From: Betaproteobacteria bacterium HGW-Betaproteobacteria-6
Lineage (GTDB): Bacteria > Pseudomonadota > Gammaproteobacteria > Burkholderiales > Rhodocyclaceae
DNA: 64,000 nucleotides
NCBI GenBank assembly: GCA_002842145.1
Contig: PHCF01000004.1
Location: forward strand, 1-64,000
Direction: 5' to 3'
The first letter of the stretch is position 1. Each line of letters opens with the position of its first letter. The position numbers were made by a program, and so were the translations under genes. Of the stretch, positions 1 through 9,245 are shown in pieces. The notes beneath the pieces are model-generated. The model was not told the DNA's origin and did no database searches. It saw only the letters and a list, made by a program, of their open reading frames with translations.

Positions 1-184
1 CGGCAAGCAAGGCTCGACTCGCCAGCATATCGCGGAGCACCGTCGGAAAGATTCGCTGCGTGATGCCGGTCAACTGGCCGGTTCGGAAGTCTGCCCCCGA
101 CACTATCCCTTCATAGGCTTCCAGGAAGCCACTGATGTCGCGCTCTTCCAGGCATGTCCGCAGATTCTCGATGATCGCATTCAT
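1..184 (-). CDS. Partial CDS (N-terminus only, runs off the window); hypothetical protein, translationally coupled to the upstream gene
   Basis: Reverse strand reads MNAIIENLRTCLEERDISGFLEAYEGIVSGADFRTGQLTGITQRIFPTVLRDML... open to position 1; ATG at 184-182 overlaps the TGA of the 184..2025 ORF (TGATG). Confidence 0.5.
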   Translation of the reverse strand, partial: MNAIIENLRTCLEERDISGFLEAYEGIVSGADFRTGQLTGITQRIFPTVLRDMLASRALLA

Positions 185-1845
185 CACACACCCCCTTCCA
201 TGAAGTCGACGTCGAGAAACAGACTGTGTCCGAATGCGTAAGACCACATGTTGGGCAGCTTCTCGACCACGCCCTCGGTAGGGAACAAATGCGGCATAAC
301 CCCCGCGTACATCACGAGACCTTCGGCTTCGAGCTTCAACCGGAGTTCTTCACCGTCGCCGGCATAGACCAAATACGGCAGCAGATCATCCGGATCGGTC
401 AGTTGCCCAGCGGCCATCAGCGCCTGCATGCGGATCGATGTACCGAACTCGTCGATGGCTTCGCGGACAGTCTGCCTGACTTCGTCGGAGACGCCACGCA
501 CGATCCGGTAGCGCACGACGTCAATGCGGGGCAGCAAGGTTCTCAGCAGAGAATCGTCATCGGCTTGGGCCAGCTCCGCCCGGCTCGGCAACGCAAAGAA
601 ACGATTCGGGTCCTTCGGCTTCAGTCGTTCGATGATGGTCATCGCAAAACCGACTGGCAACTCGGGGACCATCGCCTGCTGCATCCCGGTTTCCTGGCAA
701 AAGCCCTCCCAGGTCAAACCCACCTCATTCAATGCCAAAAGGAGTCTGTGCAAATCAACCCGGTAGCTATCCGATGGACCGCTCAGATACTGCAAGCGCT
801 TGGTCACCTCGTGATGCCTAAAGCTGTTCGAAAGTACCCGCTGGACAAGCTTGTAGCGGCGCAGCAGCTTTTCCGAGTCGGTCTCGTTCAGCATCGTGAC
901 CACCAGCCCGGGGACGAAGTCCTTGGGGTGGATCGTCGACAACTGCCACACATAGCGCCCCCCGGCGATCCGCCAAGCCCCGTCATCCAGGGTGATTCCA
1001 TCGGACTTGTGGTCCTTCATCGCCAGATGGAGCTGTGACCAGCATGTCAGCTCGTCGCCACGGGCGATTTCGTAGCCCGATCCCGGCATGAGCTCATCAT
1101 CCTCGCGCAGCAAGACCAGCTCGGAATTGCAGGCATCCGTGGGTCGCACCGGCTGCGGTATCGACGGCAAGCGGTCCGATACTGCCTGACCGTAGCAATT
1201 GCATAACTGCAGCACGGCAACACCGTCCAGGACCGCCTTTCCGGACTCTTCCAAGTGCCGGCGCAGAGTTTCGAACGCCGCAGGCGCATTCTGCAACCAA
1301 AGTTCGGCATCCCCGACCGGAGTGACCATCAGCAGCGGCAGCTCGTCCATGCTTCCGGCCGGTCCGCCCTCCTTGGGTGTTGACACACTGAGCATCATAT
1401 AGCCGGGGCCGAAACGCGCCGCGAAGATCTTGCCACCTTTTTCCCTAAGCCACGCGTCGCACCAGGCACACAGGCGAGGTGCAAGTTGGCGCCAGTCAGC
1501 GAACAACTCCTCCGCGGCGTCGGCCATCGGCGTCAGTTTGAGGGTCGTCTTCGGCTGCGTGCGACTGGCGGCATGCCAATCGGCGTGACCGAGCAGCCGT
1601 GCCGCCGCATCGAGCGCATTGACATGCTTGAGGGCGATGCCGTGCTCGAGCAGGGATTTGCGCAGACGTTTAGCCAGGTGCTTGGGATCCTCGCCGGCGA
1701 TTGGCATCAAGTGCCGAACCACATCGAGTGCGCCTTCGGAGGTAAAGCGAGGAGTTTTCAGGTGGACGAAAGTCCAGAGCGAAACAGCCTGAAACTGTTC
1801 AGAAGGGGGATTGGCATCCGTAGACGCCGCAACGGTAGCTGCCAT
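184..1845 (-). CDS. Hypothetical protein, possibly glyoxalase-related N-terminal domain type seen in ICEs/plasmids
   Basis: Long ORF; internal ATG at 1845 (MAATVAASTDANPPSEQF) preferred over the ORF-track start at 2025; in line with downstream ORF. Confidence 0.55.
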   Translation of the reverse strand: MAATVAASTDANPPSEQFQAVSLWTFVHLKTPRFTSEGALDVVRHLMPIAGEDPKHLAKRLRKSLLEHGIALKHVNALDAAARLLGHADWHAASRTQPKTTLKLTPMADAAEELFADWRQLAPRLCAWCDAWLREKGGKIFAARFGPGYMMLSVSTPKEGGPAGSMDELPLLMVTPVGDAELWLQNAPAAFETLRRHLEESGKAVLDGVAVLQLCNCYGQAVSDRLPSIPQPVRPTDACNSELVLLREDDELMPGSGYEIARGDELTCWSQLHLAMKDHKSDGITLDDGAWRIAGGRYVWQLSTIHPKDFVPGLVVTMLNETDSEKLLRRYKLVQRVLSNSFRHHEVTKRLQYLSGPSDSYRVDLHRLLLALNEVGLTWEGFCQETGMQQAMVPELPVGFAMTIIERLKPKDPNRFFALPSRAELAQADDDSLLRTLLPRIDVVRYRIVRGVSDEVRQTVREAIDEFGTSIRMQALMAAGQLTDPDDLLPYLVYAGDGEELRLKLEAEGLVMYAGVMPHLFPTEGVVEKLPNMWSYAFGHSLFLDVDFMEGGV

Positions 1846-2328
1846 TGATGATCTCCTTAGCGGAAAGCATTTCAGGACGGCACGCGTTGTCCGGCTTTCC
1901 AGGAGTTCACCTAGCCGGGAGTTTGCTTGCGGATATTCAACTGGCTTTGCCGTGCCGGAATAACTCCGGTGCGTGCACTGACGGGCGCCAACTTGCCCAC
2001 GGTTCGGCTTGAACCATAGGGACATGATAGGTCAATGAAGCAAATTCCGTCAACGCACCGATGACACATTTGCCGTTCACCAGCGATCCCGCCGGCTTGG
2101 GCACGCCCCCGAACTCAACCAAAAGCTACGGGCAGACTCATCAGTTGGGGCCCAGCCGCCCAAGGAAATTCTGCAGTTGTCCGGTCTCCAGGTAGGCCAT
2201 CAACCCCGTGTCGGCGAGTTTGCCAGCATAAAGCACATGCTGCCAAGCATTAATGGACCTGGTTATTGCCCTGTTCCAACAGAGTCTTGGCGACCGTTAC
2301 TTATGCAGCGGCCTGACCATCCAACCCG

Positions 2329-4869
2329 TCAAACCATGTCTGGCACCTGCGACTGCGCGAACACCTCCAGATCGATTACCATATCGGCCATCGCCGTCAA
2401 CTCCGGCGCCTGTGATATGAAAATTTCCCGTGCATAGCCCCCCAGGCGCAGCACTTCCCGCTTCATCGCCAGGAACATCCGCTTGCGGGCCGGGTCCAGC
2501 GCCCCATGGGCAAGGTACAGCGCCACGGCCCGCACCAGGCATTCGTTGATCCACGTCCGCTCCCCGCCACTCATCTGCTCGACGCGTTTGCTCTGCCCTG
2601 ATTCCCCGTCGTGGACCTCGATGACGAAACTTTCGCGCTGCTCGCCCTTCTTCGTCTCGACCTGGGTCAGCAGAGAGACGGTAAAGCGCGGTCCATAGCA
2701 GGCCAGCAGCAGGTCATTGGCGAACCCGGCTAGGGTCGGTCCGGCATCGTCGATGGCCAGTGCGATCAGCCCGTCATTACTCAGGCAGCGGGCGAGCAGA
2801 TTCCAACTGCCCAGATCGGATTCCACTTTAGCGATGCGTGCCGCGACGGTTTCCTGCTGGCGTTTCAATTCCTCGCCCTGCCGATTGAGGGCGGCACGCG
2901 CTTCCGCGTCCCTGACCGCCTGCAGGTGATCGCGGTCGGCCTGGGCGGCGTTTGCCTGGGCACTCGCCAGGGCGCTCCGGGCATCGGACAGCAGGCCAGT
3001 GTCGAAGGCCGGCGGTAAGGCGGCCAGCGAGGCATCCAGCCGGTCGAGCATCTGCAGGTAGTGCTTGGCCTGCTGGTCGTGCAGGGTTGCCAGCGCCTGC
3101 AATGCCGCCTCGATCCCGCGGCGCTCGGCGCGCTCTTCCCCGGTCTCGGCATCCGCCAGGCCATCGGCGGGCACCAAGGCCGCCAGTTCCCGGTCGATCT
3201 CCGCGAGCCGCGCCCGCGCCTGACGAATCTCGCCTTCCCTGGCCGACAGGCGGGCATAGCTGGCGGAGCGGTCCCGGGATCGGTTCTCCCGTATCTCGGC
3301 CCAGACCAGCTCCTGCGGAGCATCCTGCAAGGATGCCCACTGTGCATTCAGGCACTCCAGATCACGCTGGGCCGCTGACTTCTCGTTCGCCAGACGCCGG
3401 ATCACCTCCTGTGCGTCCGGCATCAGGGTCTGTGCCTCGCGCGCATCGCCCAAAAGCTTGCACAGCCCCTGCAGGTCGCTGCCGGCACAGGGCACTTCGC
3501 GGGTCAGGCCGAAACGGCGGCTGAGATCTTCGACGCGAAGCGCGGCCTGGCCGGCCTCCCGCTCAATTGCCCGGCTCCTCTGACGGGCGGCTTCCCGCTT
3601 CATCGCGCACCGGTGCAGTTCCGACACCCGCTCCCGGGTGACCTGGACGCGCACCGTGCGGGCTGCGAGCAGGGTCTCGGCCAACGGGAAACGCCGGCCG
3701 GCGCGCCGTACGGCCGCCGCCGATTGCAGCGCGGTTTCGCACTGCAGGCGCTGGCGAACCAGCTCCTGCCGTTGCGCTGCTACCTGGGCCTTGCGGGTGG
3801 CGATACGCCGCTCAAGGTGGTCGAGGCACTGCCTTTGGCTGGTTTCCTGGGCGGTGATGGCTTCGATAGCCTGCTTGCCCACACTGATCAGTTCCGTCCG
3901 TTCTCCGCTCAACTGAGTGCGCCGGACCTCGGTACCTCGGGAATGGTCGAACGCAGTCTGCTGTTGGACCAGCCCAACGCGGGCTGTCTCCAGCACCAGC
4001 CCGCGCTCGCGCTGGATGCGCGCCTGGGCTTCGACCCGGCCGGTCGCATCCGCCAGCCGGTGGCGTTCGGCGTTCACCCGTTGCCACTGGGTATCGAGCC
4101 CGGCCTCTTCCCGGCGTATGGCGACCAGTCCGGCCTTCAGCAGGTCGGCGACCTGTCCGGCCTTCCTCCCCTCGGTGCGGATGTCCTCCTGGCCCAGCAG
4201 GTCGGCGAGCAAGGTCTTGATCTCGCCGGCCTGGTAGGCGCTCAACTGGCGCTTGCCCTGGGCCGCGAACGCGGAAGTGAAAAAGGTCTCCGCGCTGCCC
4301 AGCAGGTGCTCGACACACTGCGTATAGGTCCCGGTCTTGCCGTCGGAGATCGTGCCATCGGGAAGTTGCAACGGCCGCCATTGCCCGGACTCGTCCCGGG
4401 CGAACAGGTAGGCTTCGGTAGCACGCCGGCCATTGCTGCGGATGACTACCTGCGAGCGGTAGCATAGCCCGGCGTGGGACCAGACCAGATCCTTCTCTGC
4501 CTCGGCCAGGTAGACTTGGTCGTAGAAAGAAAAGCCGCCGGCGCCGGCCACTGTGGCCCTTGAGGGCATCGTCAGGTATGGATGCAGATTGTCGAGGATC
4601 GTGGTCTTGCCGCGGCCGTTGGCCCCGGCCAGCGCCACCAGTTGGGCGTCGCCGGCCAGCCGCACCAGGTCGAGGGTCTCGGCGAACGGTTGGACGCGCC
4701 CAAACAGGAGAACTGGCAGGAAGGCGATGGACAGGCCCAGGTCATGACTGTCGTCAGCATCGACGGCAACACGGCGCGCATCCTGCTTCCGGCGGCGCCG
4801 AGCTGCCCGTATCTGGCCGAAAGGGCGGAGCAGTTGGAGAAGCACCGGCTGGCCTGCCGCCTTTGGCAA
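2329..4869 (-). CDS. SbcC/SMC-like AAA ATPase, probably defective (Walker B segment missing)
   Basis: Walker A LAGANGRGKTT near N-term, long coiled-coil-like middle, ABC signature MSGGERTW, D-loop ALDP; no hhhhDE between signature and D-loop. Confidence 0.75.
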   Translation of the reverse strand: MPKAAGQPVLLQLLRPFGQIRAARRRRKQDARRVAVDADDSHDLGLSIAFLPVLLFGRVQPFAETLDLVRLAGDAQLVALAGANGRGKTTILDNLHPYLTMPSRATVAGAGGFSFYDQVYLAEAEKDLVWSHAGLCYRSQVVIRSNGRRATEAYLFARDESGQWRPLQLPDGTISDGKTGTYTQCVEHLLGSAETFFTSAFAAQGKRQLSAYQAGEIKTLLADLLGQEDIRTEGRKAGQVADLLKAGLVAIRREEAGLDTQWQRVNAERHRLADATGRVEAQARIQRERGLVLETARVGLVQQQTAFDHSRGTEVRRTQLSGERTELISVGKQAIEAITAQETSQRQCLDHLERRIATRKAQVAAQRQELVRQRLQCETALQSAAAVRRAGRRFPLAETLLAARTVRVQVTRERVSELHRCAMKREAARQRSRAIEREAGQAALRVEDLSRRFGLTREVPCAGSDLQGLCKLLGDAREAQTLMPDAQEVIRRLANEKSAAQRDLECLNAQWASLQDAPQELVWAEIRENRSRDRSASYARLSAREGEIRQARARLAEIDRELAALVPADGLADAETGEERAERRGIEAALQALATLHDQQAKHYLQMLDRLDASLAALPPAFDTGLLSDARSALASAQANAAQADRDHLQAVRDAEARAALNRQGEELKRQQETVAARIAKVESDLGSWNLLARCLSNDGLIALAIDDAGPTLAGFANDLLLACYGPRFTVSLLTQVETKKGEQRESFVIEVHDGESGQSKRVEQMSGGERTWINECLVRAVALYLAHGALDPARKRMFLAMKREVLRLGGYAREIFISQAPELTAMADMVIDLEVFAQSQVPDMV

Positions 4870-5185
4870 GCCAGGAGGAATCCTTGCGGCAGGCTGCGTA
4901 GCGATTCAGGGCCAGAAAAATGGAAAACCCGGCACTGTCGTTTCAATGATTTGCCTGGAATATCTAGGCATGGATGTGACCCCACTGACCCTCATCGATG
5001 AAATCCGTGAGGACCCCGACGCGGCTGGCGAAATCAACCTTGCCGGTGATGACCGTAACGTCTGTATGCGATTCCAACGCGTAGAGATCGTCACCTCGGT
5101 CGTTCAGGACGGTCATGCGCTCCGCGAATGTCGGTGTCGCCACGGATAGACTGATCTCCGGCAGCCCCGCGAAGAGCTTTTCGTC

Positions 5186-6481
5186 TTACGGATCGACCAC
5201 CTCAATGGCATGGGTGCCGGCGTCGGTAGCTTGGTCGGGCGAAGCGCGGGGAACCCCCGCCTGTTCTCCCAGCAGCCGGGCGGCGATCTCCGCCGGACTG
5301 TCCTGGCTCAAGGCATCCAGGCACGCCAGGACGCAGGCCGGTTCGACCCCGCAGAGTTGCCCCCAACGCTGTACCTTAGCCGCCAGCGAGTCCAACTGGC
5401 TGATGCCGGGCGCCCGGGTTCGCAGCACCGGTACGATCCGCCCTTCCAGCCTGGTTTGCTCCGCCCCGACCAAGAGACGCATGATCGCGGCCCGGTCCAC
5501 TGCATGGCGATCCTCATCCGCCACCGTCCAGCGCACCCGAACATGGGCACCCTCGACGCCATGGCGGTCGACGGCCGCCTGCAGCACCGTCAGGTCGGGT
5601 CGCCCCTCGAACACGATATCCACCGTCCGGCGCGCTGGCGTCGGCACCAGTTCGCAGTAGGCGGCACCGGCGGCCACCTCCCACAGCAGGAAGCCCTTGT
5701 CGCCCTCCTCTCCATAGTGAAAGCGCCCGATGGAACCGGCGTAGGCGATGCACTGGCGGCCGACCGTCCCCTGCTGTCCCCAACACTGGTGGCCATGGAT
5801 GTGGCCGAGCATCACGGCCTGGGCCTCCGTGGCAAACAGGAAGCCGGTGGTGAACTCATGGTCGGCGCCGGCCATGGGCACCCCGTGCTCGTTCAGGCTA
5901 CCGAACACCGTGCCATGGGACAGTGCAAGCGTCGGGATACCCTGCCCGCGAGCCCGCCGGTTGATCGGCGCGAATCCCGCCAGCAGCAGCGCCAAGTGTT
6001 CGCCAACCGCCTGGGCGGCTTCGGCGGCGCCGACGACAGCGGCCACCACGGCCTTGTTGATGGTCGGCACGCAGGAGACCAGCACCCGCACCCCGCCAGG
6101 CAGCGCATCGAAACACCAAGCGGACGAGGCCAGCCACCGGCCATCCGCCAGCAAGGCCACCTGCTCGATACGTTCGGCTACGTGGACCGGATACCGCGCC
6201 CCGAGCAGCCGGAACACCGCGAGGGTACCTGGCGGCTCGTGAGAAAACGTCCCCTGCAGGATCAGGACCGGGCAGTGATTGGCGAGCCGGCGCACCTGGC
6301 CGAGCAGGCGGATGGTGGCGGGTTCGTGCAGGTCCAGGCCATGGTCAGTGGCATCCCCGGAGAGCACCGCCACCTCGACCCCCGCCGCGATAGCGCGGTC
6401 GATGGCCGCGCCGAAGCAGCGATCGGCCTCTTCGAGGGTCGCTGTGCCGTAGTGCAGATCGGAAAAGTGAGCCAGGCGCAA
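5186..6481 (-). CDS. SbcD-like metallophosphoesterase / DNA repair exonuclease
   Basis: MRLAHFSDLHYG, SGDATDHG, GHIHGHQ calcineurin-like phosphoesterase motifs; next to SbcC-like gene. Confidence 0.8.
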   Translation of the reverse strand: MRLAHFSDLHYGTATLEEADRCFGAAIDRAIAAGVEVAVLSGDATDHGLDLHEPATIRLLGQVRRLANHCPVLILQGTFSHEPPGTLAVFRLLGARYPVHVAERIEQVALLADGRWLASSAWCFDALPGGVRVLVSCVPTINKAVVAAVVGAAEAAQAVGEHLALLLAGFAPINRRARGQGIPTLALSHGTVFGSLNEHGVPMAGADHEFTTGFLFATEAQAVMLGHIHGHQCWGQQGTVGRQCIAYAGSIGRFHYGEEGDKGFLLWEVAAGAAYCELVPTPARRTVDIVFEGRPDLTVLQAAVDRHGVEGAHVRVRWTVADEDRHAVDRAAIMRLLVGAEQTRLEGRIVPVLRTRAPGISQLDSLAAKVQRWGQLCGVEPACVLACLDALSQDSPAEIAARLLGEQAGVPRASPDQATDAGTHAIEVVDP

Positions 6482-6483
6482 GG

Positions 6484-7773
6484 TCAGGCCCTCCCCCCCG
6501 GCCCGCCCAGGGCGCAGTCAATCTTGTCGGCGTAGCCCTCAGGATCGTTGGCGTGGCGCTCCAGCTCTTCCCAGGCCCGGGCACGGCCATGGGGATTGAT
6601 CTTCCAGCCGCGCCCCCAGCGCCGGTCCGCGTAGTGCTGGAAACATTCCCCGGCGATGCCCATGGCCTCGGCCCGGCCCAGCAGTTGATCCAGCGTGGGA
6701 TTGCCCGGCCGCATGGGCGGCTCGTCCGGCGTCGGCAGCGCTTCCCCTTCTCCGTCCAAGACGGTTTCCTCCTGGGCATTGTCCATCGACGCGCCTTCCA
6801 GCACGTGCTCGGCCATGGTGGCCTGCATGATCGCCGTCTCCGGGTCCTCGCCGTCACGCAGTAAGGCGGTCACATCGACCGGGGCCTCCAGTTCGATGAT
6901 CCATTGCGGCACCCGCAGCGCCCGCCCGTCCTCGTCGATGTGGGGCACATCCCGCAACACCTTGGTGAGGTAGAAGGTTTCGCGCGAGTGTCCGAGAAAG
7001 CCCGAGATGCGGCCGCCGCGCATGTGGCCGATGGTCTGGAAGCGCTGGATCGCGTTGCTCATCGCGTAGAAGCTGGTGGTTGGCAGCTCAAGCGCGGTGA
7101 TGGTGCGGATGCCCGGGATGAAGAACAGGAAGCGGCCGGTCAGGTTGCACTGGCGCGCCTGATATTCGGGGCAGGATTCGGGGTCGCAGATGCCGCCGTT
7201 GTCCTCGCGCTGCATCGCCTTGCGCCCACCGAAGATGCGGATGCTGCGCCGGCCGGTGTGATCCATCGGCACCGGTGCGTGGCACATGCAATGGCGCACC
7301 TGGCCGTCGGCCGAATACTGCGACCAGAAACGCTTCTCATGCGTGCTCCAGACCGCCATCTCGTGGGGCATCACGCTCTGCCAGTGGTCGGCCGGAAAGA
7401 CCACCGGGAAGCGATACAGGCGCCGGCCCTGGCCGCGGTCTTCGCCATAGGTGTCGAGGATATGCCGGGCGACTTCCGGATTCGGAAAGTCCTGCGCCCG
7501 CACGGTGAACCAGGGCACGTTACGCGGCACCAGCGGCGACCTGAGCTGCGGCAACGCCTCCTTCAAGGCTCGTTCGATCTGCTCGAAGGACTGCCCGTCG
7601 ACCACGCCGTGCTTGTAGATGTCCTTGGCCTGGGGAACCTCGGCTGCCATCTTGGTCAGCACCATGATGCCCGGACGGATCTTGCCGCCAGTCGGAATGC
7701 GGGCCGAGCCCTGCCCCAGCAGGCTCGGCAGCACGGTGCTGCCGCCTTGCACCGTGACGATTGCGTTCGTCAT
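6484..7773 (-). CDS. Gp3-like / recombination-directionality-factor-like protein (often annotated hydrolase or metal-binding protein)
   Basis: Cys cluster CMC...CDPESCPEYQARQC followed by GRFLFFIPGIRTITALELPTTSFYAMSNAIQRFQ. Confidence 0.6.
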   Translation of the reverse strand: MTNAIVTVQGGSTVLPSLLGQGSARIPTGGKIRPGIMVLTKMAAEVPQAKDIYKHGVVDGQSFEQIERALKEALPQLRSPLVPRNVPWFTVRAQDFPNPEVARHILDTYGEDRGQGRRLYRFPVVFPADHWQSVMPHEMAVWSTHEKRFWSQYSADGQVRHCMCHAPVPMDHTGRRSIRIFGGRKAMQREDNGGICDPESCPEYQARQCNLTGRFLFFIPGIRTITALELPTTSFYAMSNAIQRFQTIGHMRGGRISGFLGHSRETFYLTKVLRDVPHIDEDGRALRVPQWIIELEAPVDVTALLRDGEDPETAIMQATMAEHVLEGASMDNAQEETVLDGEGEALPTPDEPPMRPGNPTLDQLLGRAEAMGIAGECFQHYADRRWGRGWKINPHGRARAWEELERHANDPEGYADKIDCALGGPGGRA

Positions 7774-7874
7774 GATTTTGCTCCTTCATAAATTTCGGCG
7801 GATGCCGACGATTCATGCTTTCAGGGAGCGAAGGGCTTTCAAGCCCCTCCAAGGAGGCATACAGTGCACTCACC

Positions 7875-9002
7875 ATGTCCGTGCCGATCCACGACTTTGC
7901 ATTTAGCCTCACCGCTGCCAACGACGACGAAGACTTGAGAGTTCAGCTTATCAAGTACTTTAAGACCGACGAGCTCTCAGCGCCCGGCAAGTCCGAACTG
8001 GTCGATGCGACAAGCGATGTGATGACCTTGGTGATTCAACAGGCGCGGTCGCTGTATGTGTGCGAACCAGAGCGTCTTGTCGGAGCAATCTCGGCATCCA
8101 GCACCGCCAATGCGCTTGCAGTGTGGAGTCGCACCCGGCTCGACTGGATCGTCATCAGCGAAGGATTGATGGAATTGCTGCGCGACGCAGCCGATGATAT
8201 GGGCCGGCGCTTCGTCAAGGCGTTTCCCGAGCTGGTTGACTCTCAAATCTGGCAATGTCTTCAAGGCAAGCCCCCCTTGAAAGGAGGATTCCAGACCACG
8301 CTTGGCTCTCTCCTCTACTTTGCGGCGATCACGTTCTTCGCCGGCCACGAAGCAGGCCATCATCTCGATGGTCACGACGGCTACTTCGTCAAGGGTTCTC
8401 ATGCTGAGGCCCCGAACGATCCACCAGATCAAAGTGTCGCACCCAGGCTCACGGACCAAGCGCTCGAACGGGAAGCTGACTGGATCGGGCTGACGATCTG
8501 CCGAATATCGATGATCAAGTTGCTGAGTAACTTGTGGGAGGTACGAGAGTTCAACGAAGCGGAACGTCAGTCCTACCAGAGATCAATCGCGGCACTCCTT
8601 TGCGCAGGCGCGATGATGGCAGTAATGAAGATCACGCCGAGCGAGATCGATTGGACCGAGATACCGGGTCGTTCGCATCCTCCGGCCGTGGTCCGCATCC
8701 TGAATCTTGCGACAACCCTGTCACGAGCCATCAAGGAAAACTTTGGCGACCTCGATGACGTGTCACGTCGCTGGATCCGCTTGATGTGCATGGAAGTCGC
8801 CGTCGGGGCAACCATCAAACCGGGAACAGACGTTGACAGGGTCTACCAGGAACGCATTGCGCGCGGCGGTGAACCCGCTGCAATCAGGGCGGTTGGAATT
8901 CGCAAAGCCATACACGATCCACAGCTAGCGCAGTACAACGAAGCACTCAGCACCAGCTTGCAAGGCATCAAACCACTGTTGCGACCACGAAAAAGGGTCT
9001 GA
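7875..9002 (+). CDS. Hypothetical protein with HExxH + ExxAD (gluzincin/M48-like) metallopeptidase motifs
   Basis: FFAGHEAGHHLDGHDG and downstream LEREADWIGLTI; start taken at MSVPIHDF within the 7815 ORF. Confidence 0.6.
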   Translation: MSVPIHDFAFSLTAANDDEDLRVQLIKYFKTDELSAPGKSELVDATSDVMTLVIQQARSLYVCEPERLVGAISASSTANALAVWSRTRLDWIVISEGLMELLRDAADDMGRRFVKAFPELVDSQIWQCLQGKPPLKGGFQTTLGSLLYFAAITFFAGHEAGHHLDGHDGYFVKGSHAEAPNDPPDQSVAPRLTDQALEREADWIGLTICRISMIKLLSNLWEVREFNEAERQSYQRSIAALLCAGAMMAVMKITPSEIDWTEIPGRSHPPAVVRILNLATTLSRAIKENFGDLDDVSRRWIRLMCMEVAVGATIKPGTDVDRVYQERIARGGEPAAIRAVGIRKAIHDPQLAQYNEALSTSLQGIKPLLRPRKRV

Positions 9003-9189
9003 CAGGACAACTTAACCAGATGCCATCTTGACAGCACCATGCTCCACTTACGGCAGACGAGGCGCTACCTCCTGAAACCGGCTCACTTTTGCTTCCAAAT
9101 AATCGAACTCTTTGAAAGTCACCTCTTTAGGGTAGGGCTGCATGCAACCATCTTTTTTAGGCTTCTCATTCTCAATGCAATGCACCTAA

Positions 9190-9215
9190 GGCATATGCCC
9201 ACTCTGGCATATGCC
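9190..9215. repeat. Two copies of the 10-bp palindrome GGCATATGCC
   Basis: GGCATATGCC at 9190-9199 and 9206-9215. Confidence 0.8.
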
Positions 9216-9245
9216 GAAAAACGAGGTGTATTTCAAGTTTAAAGA

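Noticed and set aside
226-1038. 270-aa plus-strand ORF over the 184..1845 gene
   Set aside because: Antisense shadow; minus-strand frame is longer and translationally coupled to the next gene.
5210-6535. 441-aa plus-strand ORF over the SbcD-like gene
   Set aside because: Antisense shadow ORF with no coherent domain.
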